DNA of 64,000 nucleotides from Herbiconiux moechotypicola (GTDB lineage Bacteria > Actinomycetota > Actinomycetes > Actinomycetales > Microbacteriaceae). Positions 16,290 through 24,168 of this stretch are shown here, in pieces. The notes under the pieces were generated by a model, which ran no database searches, was not told the origin of the DNA, and was given only the letters and a program-made list of their open reading frames with translations. The stretch lies in NCBI RefSeq assembly GCF_024979255.1, contig NZ_JANLCN010000002.1, positions 310,001 through 374,000 on the forward strand. Direction: 5' to 3'. Position numbers and translations under genes: made by a program. The first letter of the stretch is position 1, and each line of letters begins with the position of its first letter.

Positions 16290-16925
16290 TCAATTTTCGT
16301 GGGCAGGATATTGATGCGGAGTGCCCGCCTGCGTCATCAGCAGCCGTGCCGGCCACAGCCCCCGCACGCGCCAGCGATGCCGCACGCCGCCGGCGAAGTA
16401 CAGGGTGTCGGAGGCCTGCAGCACGTGAATGCCCTGATCGGCGAGGTCGACCTCGAGCACCCCCGAGATCACGTAGATGAACTCCGGATGCGGGTGCTGG
16501 TAATACTCCTCGAACTCCGTCAGTCGGGTGACGAACTCGAGCGGGTACATCGCCCGATCGCCCGCGACGAGCGCTTTGGCCTGGCCGGTGTCCTGCACGG
16601 CCATGGATCCCTCGTCGGCGCGCACGAGGCTCACCAGCTCGGTGTCGATCTCGGCCTGGGCTCGGGAGTCGGGCTCGGGCGACTCGCTCGAGGCGGCGAG
16701 CAGCACCGGGGTGGAGGTGCCGAGCGCCTGGGCGATGCGGTGCAACGAGGCCATGCTCGGGCGGGCCTTGCCGCGTTCGATCTGGCTGAGGAAGGGTTGC
16801 GAGAGCTCCGTCATAGCGGCCAGGCGGACGAGGGTGAGCCCGTGCAGCTTGCGGAGCGCGGAGATGCGCCGGCCGAGATCGGAGGCGAGCTCCGAGTCGG
16901 CGGCGCCGGCGTCGATTTCGGCCAT
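16290..16925 (-). CDS. XRE-family regulator with C-terminal cupin sensor domain
   Basis: 211 residues. The N-terminal HTH_3 domain (about 17-70) has Leu-Thr-Leu-Val-Arg-Leu-Ala-Ala-Met-Thr-Glu-Leu-Ser-Gln-Pro-Phe-Leu-Ser. The C-terminal cupin_2 barrel (about 115-200) has Pro-His-Pro-Glu-Phe-Ile-Tyr-Val-Ile-Ser-Gly and His-Arg-Trp-Arg. Such regulators bind a small metabolite in the cupin pocket. It lies immediately upstream of, and in the same direction as, the ABC importer operon, which it probably controls. TAGCCT (16932-16937) 6 nt upstream indicates a leaderless start. Confidence 0.87.
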   Translation of the reverse strand: MAEIDAGAADSELASDLGRRISALRKLHGLTLVRLAAMTELSQPFLSQIERGKARPSMASLHRIAQALGTSTPVLLAASSESPEPDSRAQAEIDTELVSLVRADEGSMAVQDTGQAKALVAGDRAMYPLEFVTRLTEFEEYYQHPHPEFIYVISGVLEVDLADQGIHVLQASDTLYFAGGVRHRWRVRGLWPARLLMTQAGTPHQYPAHEN

Positions 16926-16931
16926 GCCGAC

Positions 16932-16937
16932 AGGCTA
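16932..16937 (-). promoter_or_regulatory. -10 box, leaderless start of the XRE-cupin gene
   Basis: TAGCCT on the minus strand, 6 nt before ATG 16925. Confidence 0.5.
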
Positions 16938-16947
16938 GCGCGCGGTC

Positions 16948-17475
16948 TCAGGCACCCGCGTGCAGCTGGGGGAGTTGGAGCGCCAGCCACGGGCTGAACG
17001 CCCACGGCGTGAGCGACACCGCGAGGGTGAGTTCCGCGGTGTCGGCCCAGCGCCACTCCGCCACCTCGCTCGGGTCGGGGTCGATCCCTCCCGCCGCCCG
17101 GGCGGTGTACACCGGGCAGATCTCGTTCTCGACGATCCCGGAGGCGTCGATCGCGAGGTAGCGGAAGTCGGGCAGCGCCAGCTGCAACCCGGTCACCTCG
17201 AGTCCGAGCTCCTTCGCGGCCCGCCGGCGCACCGCATCCTCGAGCGCTTCGCCGGGAGCGGGGTGGCCGCAGAACGAGTTGGTCCAGACGCCGGGCCAGG
17301 TGGCCTTGGTGAGCGCGCGCCTGGTGACGAGCACTCGGCCGCCGTCGTCGAACACGTGGCACGAGAACGCCAGGTGCAGCGGTGTGTCGTCGGTGTGCAC
17401 CGTGCTCTTGTCGGCCGTGCCGATCGGCTCTCCGGCGTCGGAGAGGAGGATCACCTGCTCGATCGTGTGGGCCAT
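16948..17475 (-). CDS. idi: Isopentenyl-diphosphate delta-isomerase, type 1
   Basis: 175 residues from ATG 17475, with AAGGA 10 nt upstream. It interconverts IPP and DMAPP. The active-site Cys is in Asn-Ser-Phe-Cys-Gly-His-Pro. The Nudix-like motif Gly-Glu-Ala-x5-Arg-Arg-Ala-Ala-Lys-Glu-Leu and the Glu of Glu-Asn-Glu-Ile-Cys are in place. It is divergent from crtE, with 45 bp between starts, and feeds precursors to the carotenoid cluster. Confidence 0.95.
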   Translation of the reverse strand: MAHTIEQVILLSDAGEPIGTADKSTVHTDDTPLHLAFSCHVFDDGGRVLVTRRALTKATWPGVWTNSFCGHPAPGEALEDAVRRRAAKELGLEVTGLQLALPDFRYLAIDASGIVENEICPVYTARAAGGIDPDPSEVAEWRWADTAELTLAVSLTPWAFSPWLALQLPQLHAGA

Positions 17476-17508
17476 TTCACTATTGTCCTTTATTACCAGG
17501 TAGCCGTG

Positions 17509-17514
17509 TAACGT
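17509..17514 (+). promoter_or_regulatory. -10 box, leaderless start of crtE
   Basis: TAACGT, 6 nt before GTG 17521, in the 45-bp idi-crtE divergent gap. A regulator binding here could control both directions. No clear inverted repeat is seen. Confidence 0.5.
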
Positions 17515-17520
17515 GATGAT

Positions 17521-18591
17521 GTGGACAATCACGATCTCGTCGCGCTGTCCGAGCGCCGCCAGCACCAGGTGGACGGCGTGCTCACGGCCTTCTTCCGTGA
17601 GTCCCACTATCGGGCGAAAGCCCTGGGCACGCCATACGCCACCTTGTGGGAGACGCTCGAGCGCAACGCCACCGGCGGCAAACGGTTCCGCCCGCGCATG
17701 GTGATGGCCGCCTACGAAGCGCTGGGCGGTGAAGAGCCCGAGCGGGCGGCTTACGTGGGCGCCGCGTTCGAGCTGCTCCACACGGCGCTGATCGTGCACG
17801 ACGACGTGATCGACCGCGACTTCATGCGCCGCGGCGGTCTCAACGTGTCGGGCAGCTACCGCGACATCGCGACCACCGCGGGCATCCCGCTGCCCGTCGC
17901 CGAGCACCGCGGCATGTCGGTGGCCATCATCGCGGGCGACCTCGCGCTCTTCAACGCCTACCGGTTGATCGACCGGTCGGGAGTGGAAGGGGCACTGCGC
18001 ACGCGACTGCACGACATCCTCGACGAGGCGATGTTCGTCTCGGCCGCGGGGGAACTGCTCGACGTGGACTTCGCCCTGCGTCAGCGGCCGCCGTCGGTCG
18101 ACGAGGTGGTGGAGATGGAGCGGCTGAAGACGGCGGGCTACTCGTTCGAAGGGCCCCTTCGCGCCGGAGCCGTGCTCGCACTCGCATCGGCGGAGGCCGA
18201 GGAGGCGCTCGCCGGATTCGGCCGCAACATAGGCATCGCCTACCAGATCGTGGACGACCTGCTGGGCGTGTTCGGCGACGAGCGCGACACCGGCAAGACG
18301 ACGGTCGGCGACCTGCGCGAGGGCAAGAGCACCGTGCTGTTCGCCCACGCCGTCGGCACACCGGAATGGGCCGAGGTGAGCGACTGGTTCGGCTCGCCCG
18401 AGCTCTCGGTGGAGCAGGCGCAGCGCATCCGCGAGGTGCTCGAGGCCGCGGGGTCGCGGCGCTTCGCCGAAGCGCTCGCCAGGGACTTCGCCAACCGCGC
18501 GTGGGAGTCGCTCACGAGCGAGGCCCTTCCCGACGCGGTGCGCGAGGAATTCCGGCCCGTGGTGGCCTCGGTGCTGGGGCGCGTACGGTGA
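17521..18591 (+). CDS. crtE: Geranylgeranyl-diphosphate synthase (polyprenyl synthetase)
   Basis: 356 residues from GTG 17521. The trans-prenyltransferase motifs are clear: Gly-Gly-Lys-Arg-Phe-Arg-Pro near 58, the first aspartate region His-Asp-Asp-Val-Ile-Asp-Arg-Asp near 98, and the second Gln-Ile-Val-Asp-Asp-Leu-Leu-Gly near 243. It chains IPP to C20 GGPP, the carotenoid precursor. It overlaps crtB by GTGA and heads the crt operon; a -10 box lies 6 nt upstream. Confidence 0.93.
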   Translation: MDNHDLVALSERRQHQVDGVLTAFFRESHYRAKALGTPYATLWETLERNATGGKRFRPRMVMAAYEALGGEEPERAAYVGAAFELLHTALIVHDDVIDRDFMRRGGLNVSGSYRDIATTAGIPLPVAEHRGMSVAIIAGDLALFNAYRLIDRSGVEGALRTRLHDILDEAMFVSAAGELLDVDFALRQRPPSVDEVVEMERLKTAGYSFEGPLRAGAVLALASAEAEEALAGFGRNIGIAYQIVDDLLGVFGDERDTGKTTVGDLREGKSTVLFAHAVGTPEWAEVSDWFGSPELSVEQAQRIREVLEAAGSRRFAEALARDFANRAWESLTSEALPDAVREEFRPVVASVLGRVR

Positions 18592-19499
18592 GCGGTGTGC
18601 GCGAGAAGGCGGATGCGGCGGTGCCGGCCGGGGCGAGGGAGCTCTACGACCGGGTGGCGCTCGAGACGGCGTCGATCGTCATCCGCCGCTACTCCACCTC
18701 GTTCGGCCTGGCGTCGAGGCTGCTCGCCCCTCCGGTGCGCCGGCACGTCGAGAACATCTATGCGCTCGTGCGGCTGGCCGACGAGGTGGTGGACGGGGTG
18801 GCCGCGACCGCCTCGCTCGAACGCGTGCAGATCGCCGAGCGGATCGACGCCCTCGAGCAGGAGACCCGGCGGGCGACCGCGTGCGGCTACAGCACCAACC
18901 TGGTGGTGCACGCCTTCGGCTGGACGGCCAGGCAGGTGGGCATCGGCGACGACCTGACCGCGCCGTTCTTCAGGTCGATGCGCGCCGACCTCACCGCCAC
19001 CACCCACACCAGGGAGTCGTTCGACGACTACGTCTACGGCTCGGCCGAGGTGGTGGGGCTGATGTGCCTCGCGGCGTTCCTCGACGGGGAGGAGGTGCGG
19101 CCCGCCGAACGCGAGCGCCTCGCCGAGGGCGCGCGCCACCTGGGCGCCGCGTTCCAGAAGATCAACTTCCTCCGTGACCTCGCCGCCGACTTCGGCGCCC
19201 TGGGGCGCAGCTACTTCCCGGGCATCGACGTGGCGGGATTCACCGAAGAGGCCAAGCGCGCGATCGTCGACGACATCGACCACGATCTCGAGATCGCCCG
19301 GGCCTGCCTGCCCGGCCTGCCGAGATCGAGCAGGCGCGCGGTGGCTCTCGCGCAGGGACTGTTCGAAGAGCTCGCCCACCGGCTGGGCGCGACGCCGGCG
19401 ATCGTACTCGCCGGGTCGCGCATCCGGGTTCCGAACCCCGTGAAGGCGAGAATAGCCCTGGGCGCCGCCGTCGGCCGGCTGCCGAAGCGACGAGCCTAG
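18588..19499 (+). CDS. crtB: Phytoene synthase
   Basis: 303 residues from GTG 18588, overlapping the crtE stop. It joins two GGPP into phytoene. Squalene/phytoene-synthase marks include Arg-Arg-Tyr-Ser-Thr-Ser-Phe, Tyr-Ala-Leu-Val-Arg-Leu-Ala-Asp-Glu-Val-Val-Asp near 58, Tyr-Gly-Ser-Ala-Glu-Val-Val-Gly, and Phe-Gln-Lys-Ile-Asn-Phe-Leu-Arg-Asp near 190. These hold the two Asp-rich Mg2+ sites. crtI starts 13 nt after its stop. Confidence 0.95.
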   Translation: MSGVREKADAAVPAGARELYDRVALETASIVIRRYSTSFGLASRLLAPPVRRHVENIYALVRLADEVVDGVAATASLERVQIAERIDALEQETRRATACGYSTNLVVHAFGWTARQVGIGDDLTAPFFRSMRADLTATTHTRESFDDYVYGSAEVVGLMCLAAFLDGEEVRPAERERLAEGARHLGAAFQKINFLRDLAADFGALGRSYFPGIDVAGFTEEAKRAIVDDIDHDLEIARACLPGLPRSSRRAVALAQGLFEELAHRLGATPAIVLAGSRIRVPNPVKARIALGAAVGRLPKRRA

Positions 19500-19512
19500 G
19501 AGTGAGCACCGC

Positions 19513-21306
19513 GTGACGGAGACCAAGAGGGCCATCGTGATCGGTGCGGGGATCAGCGGGCTCGCCAGCGCCGCCCTGCTCGCCCGTGCGGGCTGGGCGG
19601 TGACGGTGCTGGAGAAGAACGACGCCGTCGGCGGGCGTGCGGGAGCGTGGGAGCGCGACGGGTTCCGCTTCGACACCGGACCCTCGTGGTACCTCATGCC
19701 CGAGGTGTTCGACCACTTCTTCAAACTGCTCGGCACGAGTGCCGACGAACAGCTCGAGCTGGTGAAGCTCGACCCCGGCTATCGCGTCTACTTCGAGGGC
19801 GAGTTCGCGCCGGTCGACATCGCGGCGAGCCGCGAGGCCAACATCGACCTCTTCGAGGCCCTCGAGCCGGGCTCCGGTGTGCGGATGGCGGGGTACCTCG
19901 ACTCCGCGCAGGAGACCTACGAACTGGCGAAGGAGTACTTCCTCTACACCACCTTCGCGTCGTACACCCCGCTGCTGGCCGCGCCGGTGCTCAAGCGGCT
20001 CCCGCGCCTGGCCAGGCTGCTCACCGAGTCGCTGGCGAGCTTCGCCGGCCGCACCGTCAACGATCCGCGGCTCGCCCAGGTGCTCGGGTATCCCGCCGTG
20101 TTCCTCGGCAGCTCGCCGTATGCCGCTCCGAGCATGTATCACCTCATGAGCCACCTCGATCTCGACCAGGGCGTGCTCTACCCGCGCGGGGGGATCGCCG
20201 CGGTGATCGAGGCGATCGAGCGGCTCGCGCTCGGCGAAGGGGTGGAGATCGTCACCGGCGCCGAGGCGACGCGCATCGTGATGGCGGTGGACGGCGGCTC
20301 GTTCGCCGCGCCCTCGCCCGAAGACCCCTACGACTACGAGACCCACGCCTTCGACACCGGGGTGATCGACCGCGACGAGCTGAGGCGCATCCTCGACGGC
20401 GAGGAGCCGCTCGACTCCCGGCCGTCGGCGCAGGCGCGGGACGAGGCGGCCGAGCAGACCGGGCAGACCGGGTCGACAAGGGATTCGAGCGGTGGCAGGC
20501 GACCGCACGTCGGAGGCGTGACCTACACCGACCGCGAGGGCCGCGCCCACTCGGTGGCCGGCGACATCGTGGTGTCGACGGCCGACCTCTGGCACACCGA
20601 GACCGCGCTCCTGCTGCCCGAGCTGCAGAGCTACCCCGAGAGCTGGTGGGAGAAGAAGACCCCGGGCCCGAGCGCACTGGTGCTGCTGCTGGGCGTCTCG
20701 GGCGAGCTCCCGCAACTCGAGCACCACACCCTCTTCTTCGCCAAGGACTGGAAGGCGGGCTTCGAGAAGATCTTCGGTGCGCATCCCGCGGTGCCGGAGC
20801 CGGCCTCGCTGTACGTGTGCCGGCCGAGCGCGACCGACGACGGTGTGGCGCCGGCCGGTCACGAGAACCTCTTCGTGCTGGTGCCGATCCCCGCCGACGT
20901 GTCGATCGGGCACGGCGGCGTCGACGGCGCGGGCGACCGGGCGGTCGAGGTTCTGGGCGACGCGGTGATCGAGCAGATCGGCCGCTGGGCCGGCGTGCCC
21001 GACCTGGCCGAGCGTGTGGTCGTGCGCCGCTCGATCGGGCCCGCCGACTTCGCCGACGACCTCAACTCCTGGCGCGGCACGGCGCTGGGACCGGCACACA
21101 CCCTCCGGCAGAGCGCGATGTTCCGCGCGAAGAACGTGAGCTCGAAGGTCGACGGACTCTACTACGCCGGAGGATCGACCACGCCGGGCATCGGCCTTCC
21201 GATGTGCCTCATCAGTGCCGAGCTCGTGCTCAAGCGGCTGCACGGCGACACCTCCACCACCGCGCTGCCTGAACCTCTCGCCGGCCCACGCGCGGTAGGC
21301 GACTGA
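19513..21306 (+). CDS. crtI: Phytoene desaturase with an internal low-complexity insert
   Basis: 597 residues from GTG 19513. The FAD motif Gly-Ala-Gly-Ile-Ser-Gly-Leu (10-16) and the C-terminal Tyr-Tyr-Ala-Gly-Gly-Ser-Thr-Thr-Pro-Gly-Ile-Gly-Leu-Pro-Met define CrtI. It desaturates phytoene to lycopene. The protein is longer than the usual 500-550 residues because of an acidic, Asp/Glu/Gln-rich stretch at about 256-334, between the FAD-domain strand and the Asp-Ile-Val-Val-Ser-Thr-Ala-Asp-Leu motif. This is probably a surface loop. It sits in the crt operon between crtB and crtYe. Confidence 0.93.
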   Translation: MTETKRAIVIGAGISGLASAALLARAGWAVTVLEKNDAVGGRAGAWERDGFRFDTGPSWYLMPEVFDHFFKLLGTSADEQLELVKLDPGYRVYFEGEFAPVDIAASREANIDLFEALEPGSGVRMAGYLDSAQETYELAKEYFLYTTFASYTPLLAAPVLKRLPRLARLLTESLASFAGRTVNDPRLAQVLGYPAVFLGSSPYAAPSMYHLMSHLDLDQGVLYPRGGIAAVIEAIERLALGEGVEIVTGAEATRIVMAVDGGSFAAPSPEDPYDYETHAFDTGVIDRDELRRILDGEEPLDSRPSAQARDEAAEQTGQTGSTRDSSGGRRPHVGGVTYTDREGRAHSVAGDIVVSTADLWHTETALLLPELQSYPESWWEKKTPGPSALVLLLGVSGELPQLEHHTLFFAKDWKAGFEKIFGAHPAVPEPASLYVCRPSATDDGVAPAGHENLFVLVPIPADVSIGHGGVDGAGDRAVEVLGDAVIEQIGRWAGVPDLAERVVVRRSIGPADFADDLNSWRGTALGPAHTLRQSAMFRAKNVSSKVDGLYYAGGSTTPGIGLPMCLISAELVLKRLHGDTSTTALPEPLAGPRAVGD

Positions 21307-21314
21307 CGAGCGGC

Positions 21315-21635
21315 ATGGGCCTTCTCTACCTCCTCGCACTCCTCGTCTCGCTCGCCGGGATGGTGGTGCTCGACCGGCGGTTCAGCCTCTTCTTCTTCCG
21401 CAGTCCGGGGCGGGCGGCAGTGGTCATGCTGGTGGGCCTTGTGTTCTTCCTGGTGTGGGACCTCGCGGGCATCGGCCTCGGCATCTTCTTCCGTGGTGAG
21501 ACCGTGTTCATGACGGGCATCCTCCTGGCGCCCGAACTGCCCCTCGAAGAACTGTTCTTCCTCGCCCTGCTCTGCTACCTCACGATGAACCTGTTCTGCG
21601 CGGCACGCAGACTGATCGCGCGGCGGCCGGCATGA
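21315..21635 (+). CDS. crtYe: C50 carotenoid cyclase subunit (lycopene cyclase domain protein)
   Basis: 106 residues with three membrane helices and the lycopene-cyclase-domain motif Pro-Glu-Leu-Pro-Leu-Glu-Glu near 77. It forms the heterodimeric C50 cyclase with the next gene product, closing the ends of the elongated lycopene chain. The order crtYe-crtYf-crtEb is that of Corynebacterium and Microbacteriaceae. Whether epsilon, beta or gamma rings form (decaprenoxanthin, C.p.450 or sarcinaxanthin type) cannot be read here. Confidence 0.88.
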   Translation: MGLLYLLALLVSLAGMVVLDRRFSLFFFRSPGRAAVVMLVGLVFFLVWDLAGIGLGIFFRGETVFMTGILLAPELPLEELFFLALLCYLTMNLFCAARRLIARRPA

Positions 21636-21952
21636 GCTACTGGGGCTTGAACGCCGTCTTCCTCGCGGTGGTCGCCGTGGTGCTGGCGATCGGGGTCGTG
21701 TCGGTGGCGCGGCGGCCTCCGGATGCGCGACGCGGGCTGGCGGGCGCGTTCGGCCTCACCCTCGGGGTGCTGCTGGTGCTCACCGCGGTGTTCGACAACG
21801 TGATGATCGCGATCGGTCTCGTCGGCTACGACGATGGACTCATCTCGGGGGCGTTCGTGGGGATCGCGCCGCTGGAAGACTTCGCCTACGCCCTCGCCGC
21901 CGTCTTCCTGCTGCCCTCCCTGTGGCTCCTCCTGGGCGGTGAGCGCCGGTGA
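21632..21952 (+). CDS. crtYf: C50 carotenoid cyclase subunit (lycopene cyclase domain protein)
   Basis: 106 residues with three membrane helices and the motif Ala-Pro-Leu-Glu-Asp-Phe-Ala-Tyr near 79. Partner of CrtYe in ring formation. Its start overlaps the crtYe stop (ATGA) and its stop overlaps the crtEb GTG, so the three membrane enzymes are made together. Confidence 0.88.
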   Translation: MSYWGLNAVFLAVVAVVLAIGVVSVARRPPDARRGLAGAFGLTLGVLLVLTAVFDNVMIAIGLVGYDDGLISGAFVGIAPLEDFAYALAAVFLLPSLWLLLGGERR

Positions 21953-22815
21953 TCCGCCAGCTGCTGCTCTCCTCGCGCCCGCTCTCCTGGGTGAACACCG
22001 CCTATCCCTTCGCCGCCGGGTACCTCCTCACCACCCGCGAGCTCGACCTGGTGTTCGTGCTGGGCACCCTCTACTTCCTCGTGCCCTACAACCTCGCCAT
22101 GTACGGCATCAACGACGTGTTCGACTACGAGAGCGATCTGCGCAACCCCCGCAAGGGCGGGGTGGAGGGGGCGGTGCTCGACCGCTCCTTCCACCGGGTG
22201 ACGCTCATCGTGGTCGCCGTGACCAATATTCCCTTTCTGGCATACCTCGTGGTCGTGGGCTCCCCGCTCAGCTGGCTGGTGCTGGCCGTGAGCGTGTTCG
22301 CGGTGGTCGCCTACAGCGCACCGGGGCTCCGGTTCAAGGAGCGGCCCTTCGTCGACTCGCTCACCTCGAGCACCCACTTCGTCAGTCCCGCCGTCTACGG
22401 GCTGGTGCTGGCGGGAGCGGTGTTCACGCCGGGGCTCTGGGCGGTGCTCGGGGCGTTCTTCCTCTGGGGGGTGGCGAGCCACGCCTTTGGGGCGGTGCAG
22501 GACATCGTGGCCGACCGCGAGGGGGGCATCGGATCGGTGGCCACGGTGATCGGGGGCCGGGCCACCGTGCGATTCGCGTTCGCCGCCTACCTGCTCGCGG
22601 GAGTGCTGCTGCTCACCACGCCCTGGCCCGGCCCGCTCGCTGCGGTGCTGGTGCTGCCGTATGCGGCGAGCATCCTGCCTTTCTGGTCGATCGCCGACCG
22701 GGATGCGGAGCGGGCGAACGCCGGCTGGCACCGCTTTCTCTGGCTGAACTTCGTGACCGGATTCCTGGTGACACTGCTGCTCATCGCGGTGTGGCTGATC
22801 GGCGCCCCTGCCTAG
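21949..22815 (+). CDS. crtEb: Lycopene elongase (UbiA-type prenyltransferase)
   Basis: 288 residues from GTG 21949, with about eight membrane helices. The UbiA Asp-rich motif Asn-Asp-Val-Phe-Asp-Tyr-Glu-Ser-Asp is near residue 54 and the second, Asp-Ile-Val-Ala-Asp-Arg-Glu, near 186. It adds two C5 units to lycopene, giving the C50 backbone that CrtYe/Yf cyclise. It ends the crt operon. Confidence 0.92.
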   Translation: MIRQLLLSSRPLSWVNTAYPFAAGYLLTTRELDLVFVLGTLYFLVPYNLAMYGINDVFDYESDLRNPRKGGVEGAVLDRSFHRVTLIVVAVTNIPFLAYLVVVGSPLSWLVLAVSVFAVVAYSAPGLRFKERPFVDSLTSSTHFVSPAVYGLVLAGAVFTPGLWAVLGAFFLWGVASHAFGAVQDIVADREGGIGSVATVIGGRATVRFAFAAYLLAGVLLLTTPWPGPLAAVLVLPYAASILPFWSIADRDAERANAGWHRFLWLNFVTGFLVTLLLIAVWLIGAPA

Positions 22816-22818
22816 ACT
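22813..22818 (+). promoter_or_regulatory. -10 box, leaderless start of the SGNH hydrolase gene
   Basis: TAGACT, 6 nt before ATG 22825. It overlaps the crtEb stop codon region. Confidence 0.5.
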
Positions 22819-22824
22819 CGGTGG

Positions 22825-24168
22825 ATGGAACCGGCGAGCGCGAAGCGGGGATGGCGAGGCCGCCTCGACCGCTCGCGGCTGTTGCCCGTGGTGGCCGGAG
22901 GCCTCGCGGTGACGGTGGTGGTGCTGGCGGGGTTCACGGTGGGCGTGATCACGGGCACCTCCCTCGACGCGGGCCGCCCGCCGGCCACGGTGGGGCCGGC
23001 TGATCCCGAGCCCGGGGCACGGCTCGAACGGCAGCTCGGAGAGCCCGGCCGCACGGCGGCCTACAGCTTCGGACACACCGTCGACCGCGTGCAGACCGAC
23101 TCGTCCGGCCGGTTCGAGGCGGGCATGCGCCTGCCGTTCGAGCTCGCCGTCGACGCCACGGCGTTCCGGGTGCACGTGAGCAACGGGGAGTTCGACGCCG
23201 AGGAGGACTTCGACTCCCCGGTCTCGCTCACGGGGGTCTGGCTGGGGGAGCACCTCGTGTCGGGGGCGGAGGGAATGACCGGGCGTTTCGCCGGGCCGGC
23301 CGTGCAGCTGGCGGGCACCCTCAACCTGCCCGCGGGGGGCGCGGCGTCGGAGTGGGTCGAGGCCGACACGGCGGCGCTCCAGACCGGCGTGCCCTACCTG
23401 CTGGCTCTCGGCTTCACGACCCCGGCGGCAACGACCCTCGGCACGGTGCCCGGTCTCTCCTGGCTGTCGACCGGCAGCGGCTCGGCCGCCGCGGCGGGCG
23501 ACGAGTCCGCGACTCCGCCGCGTTCGCCGGCGCTGAGCTACCTCGACGTGTGGATCGAGTACCGCTTCACCGGTGACGCTCCCGTGCTGTTCGCCGTGGG
23601 CCACTCCCTCAACGCACCCGGTAGCAACCGCACCGACGCGCATCCGACCCGCGGCGAGTCGACGGCCTGGCCGCAGCAGTGGGCGCAGGCCAACGCCGGC
23701 GTGGCCGTCTCGCTGGCGGCGCCCGGATCGCTGACCTCGCTCTTCGCGCGGGGCACGGAGGTGTGGCGCGAGTACGAGGACGCCACCGGGCTGAGTCCCG
23801 ACGTCGTCACGATCTGGGCGGCCTCGAACGACATCGCGCGCGGCCGGCCGCTCGCCGACATCCAGCGCGACTGGGGCGCCGTGGTGAACCGCGTGCGCAC
23901 CCTCTGGCCCGAGGCGCAGGTGGTGGCGATGACCGAGCCGCCGCGCCGGCTCGACGCCGAGCGCGAGAGCGTGCGGGTGGCCTGGAACGCCTGGCTCGCC
24001 ACCGCACCGTACGGCGTGGACCGCGTCATCGACGCCGACGGACTGCTGCGAGACCCGCTCGATCCGTCACGGCTGCGGGCGGAGGTCGACGCCGACGGCA
24101 TCCACTTCACCGAGCTCGGCCACTCGCTGCTCGCGTCTCAGCTCGCGGCACCCCGCAGCAGCTCGTAG
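22825..24168 (+). CDS. Membrane-anchored SGNH/GDSL-type hydrolase
   Basis: 447 residues. An N-terminal membrane anchor (about 22-44) is followed by a beta-rich region (60-240) and a C-terminal SGNH domain. The nucleophile block reads Gly-His-Ser-Leu (Ser kept, Asp of GDSL changed to His). Block III is Ala-Ser-Asn-Asp and the terminal block Asp-Gly-Ile-His-Phe-Thr-Glu-Leu-Gly-His. It probably deacylates an envelope glycan or lipid outside the cell. Its 3' end overlaps the convergent DUF2252 gene by 31 bp. Confidence 0.75.
   Translation: MEPASAKRGWRGRLDRSRLLPVVAGGLAVTVVVLAGFTVGVITGTSLDAGRPPATVGPADPEPGARLERQLGEPGRTAAYSFGHTVDRVQTDSSGRFEAGMRLPFELAVDATAFRVHVSNGEFDAEEDFDSPVSLTGVWLGEHLVSGAEGMTGRFAGPAVQLAGTLNLPAGGAASEWVEADTAALQTGVPYLLALGFTTPAATTLGTVPGLSWLSTGSGSAAAAGDESATPPRSPALSYLDVWIEYRFTGDAPVLFAVGHSLNAPGSNRTDAHPTRGESTAWPQQWAQANAGVAVSLAAPGSLTSLFARGTEVWREYEDATGLSPDVVTIWAASNDIARGRPLADIQRDWGAVVNRVRTLWPEAQVVAMTEPPRRLDAERESVRVAWNAWLATAPYGVDRVIDADGLLRDPLDPSRLRAEVDADGIHFTELGHSLLASQLAAPRSSS

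Noticed and set aside
17476-17520. CrtR-type operator between idi and crtE
   Set aside because: No inverted repeat stands out in the 45-bp gap and no MarR gene is adjacent.
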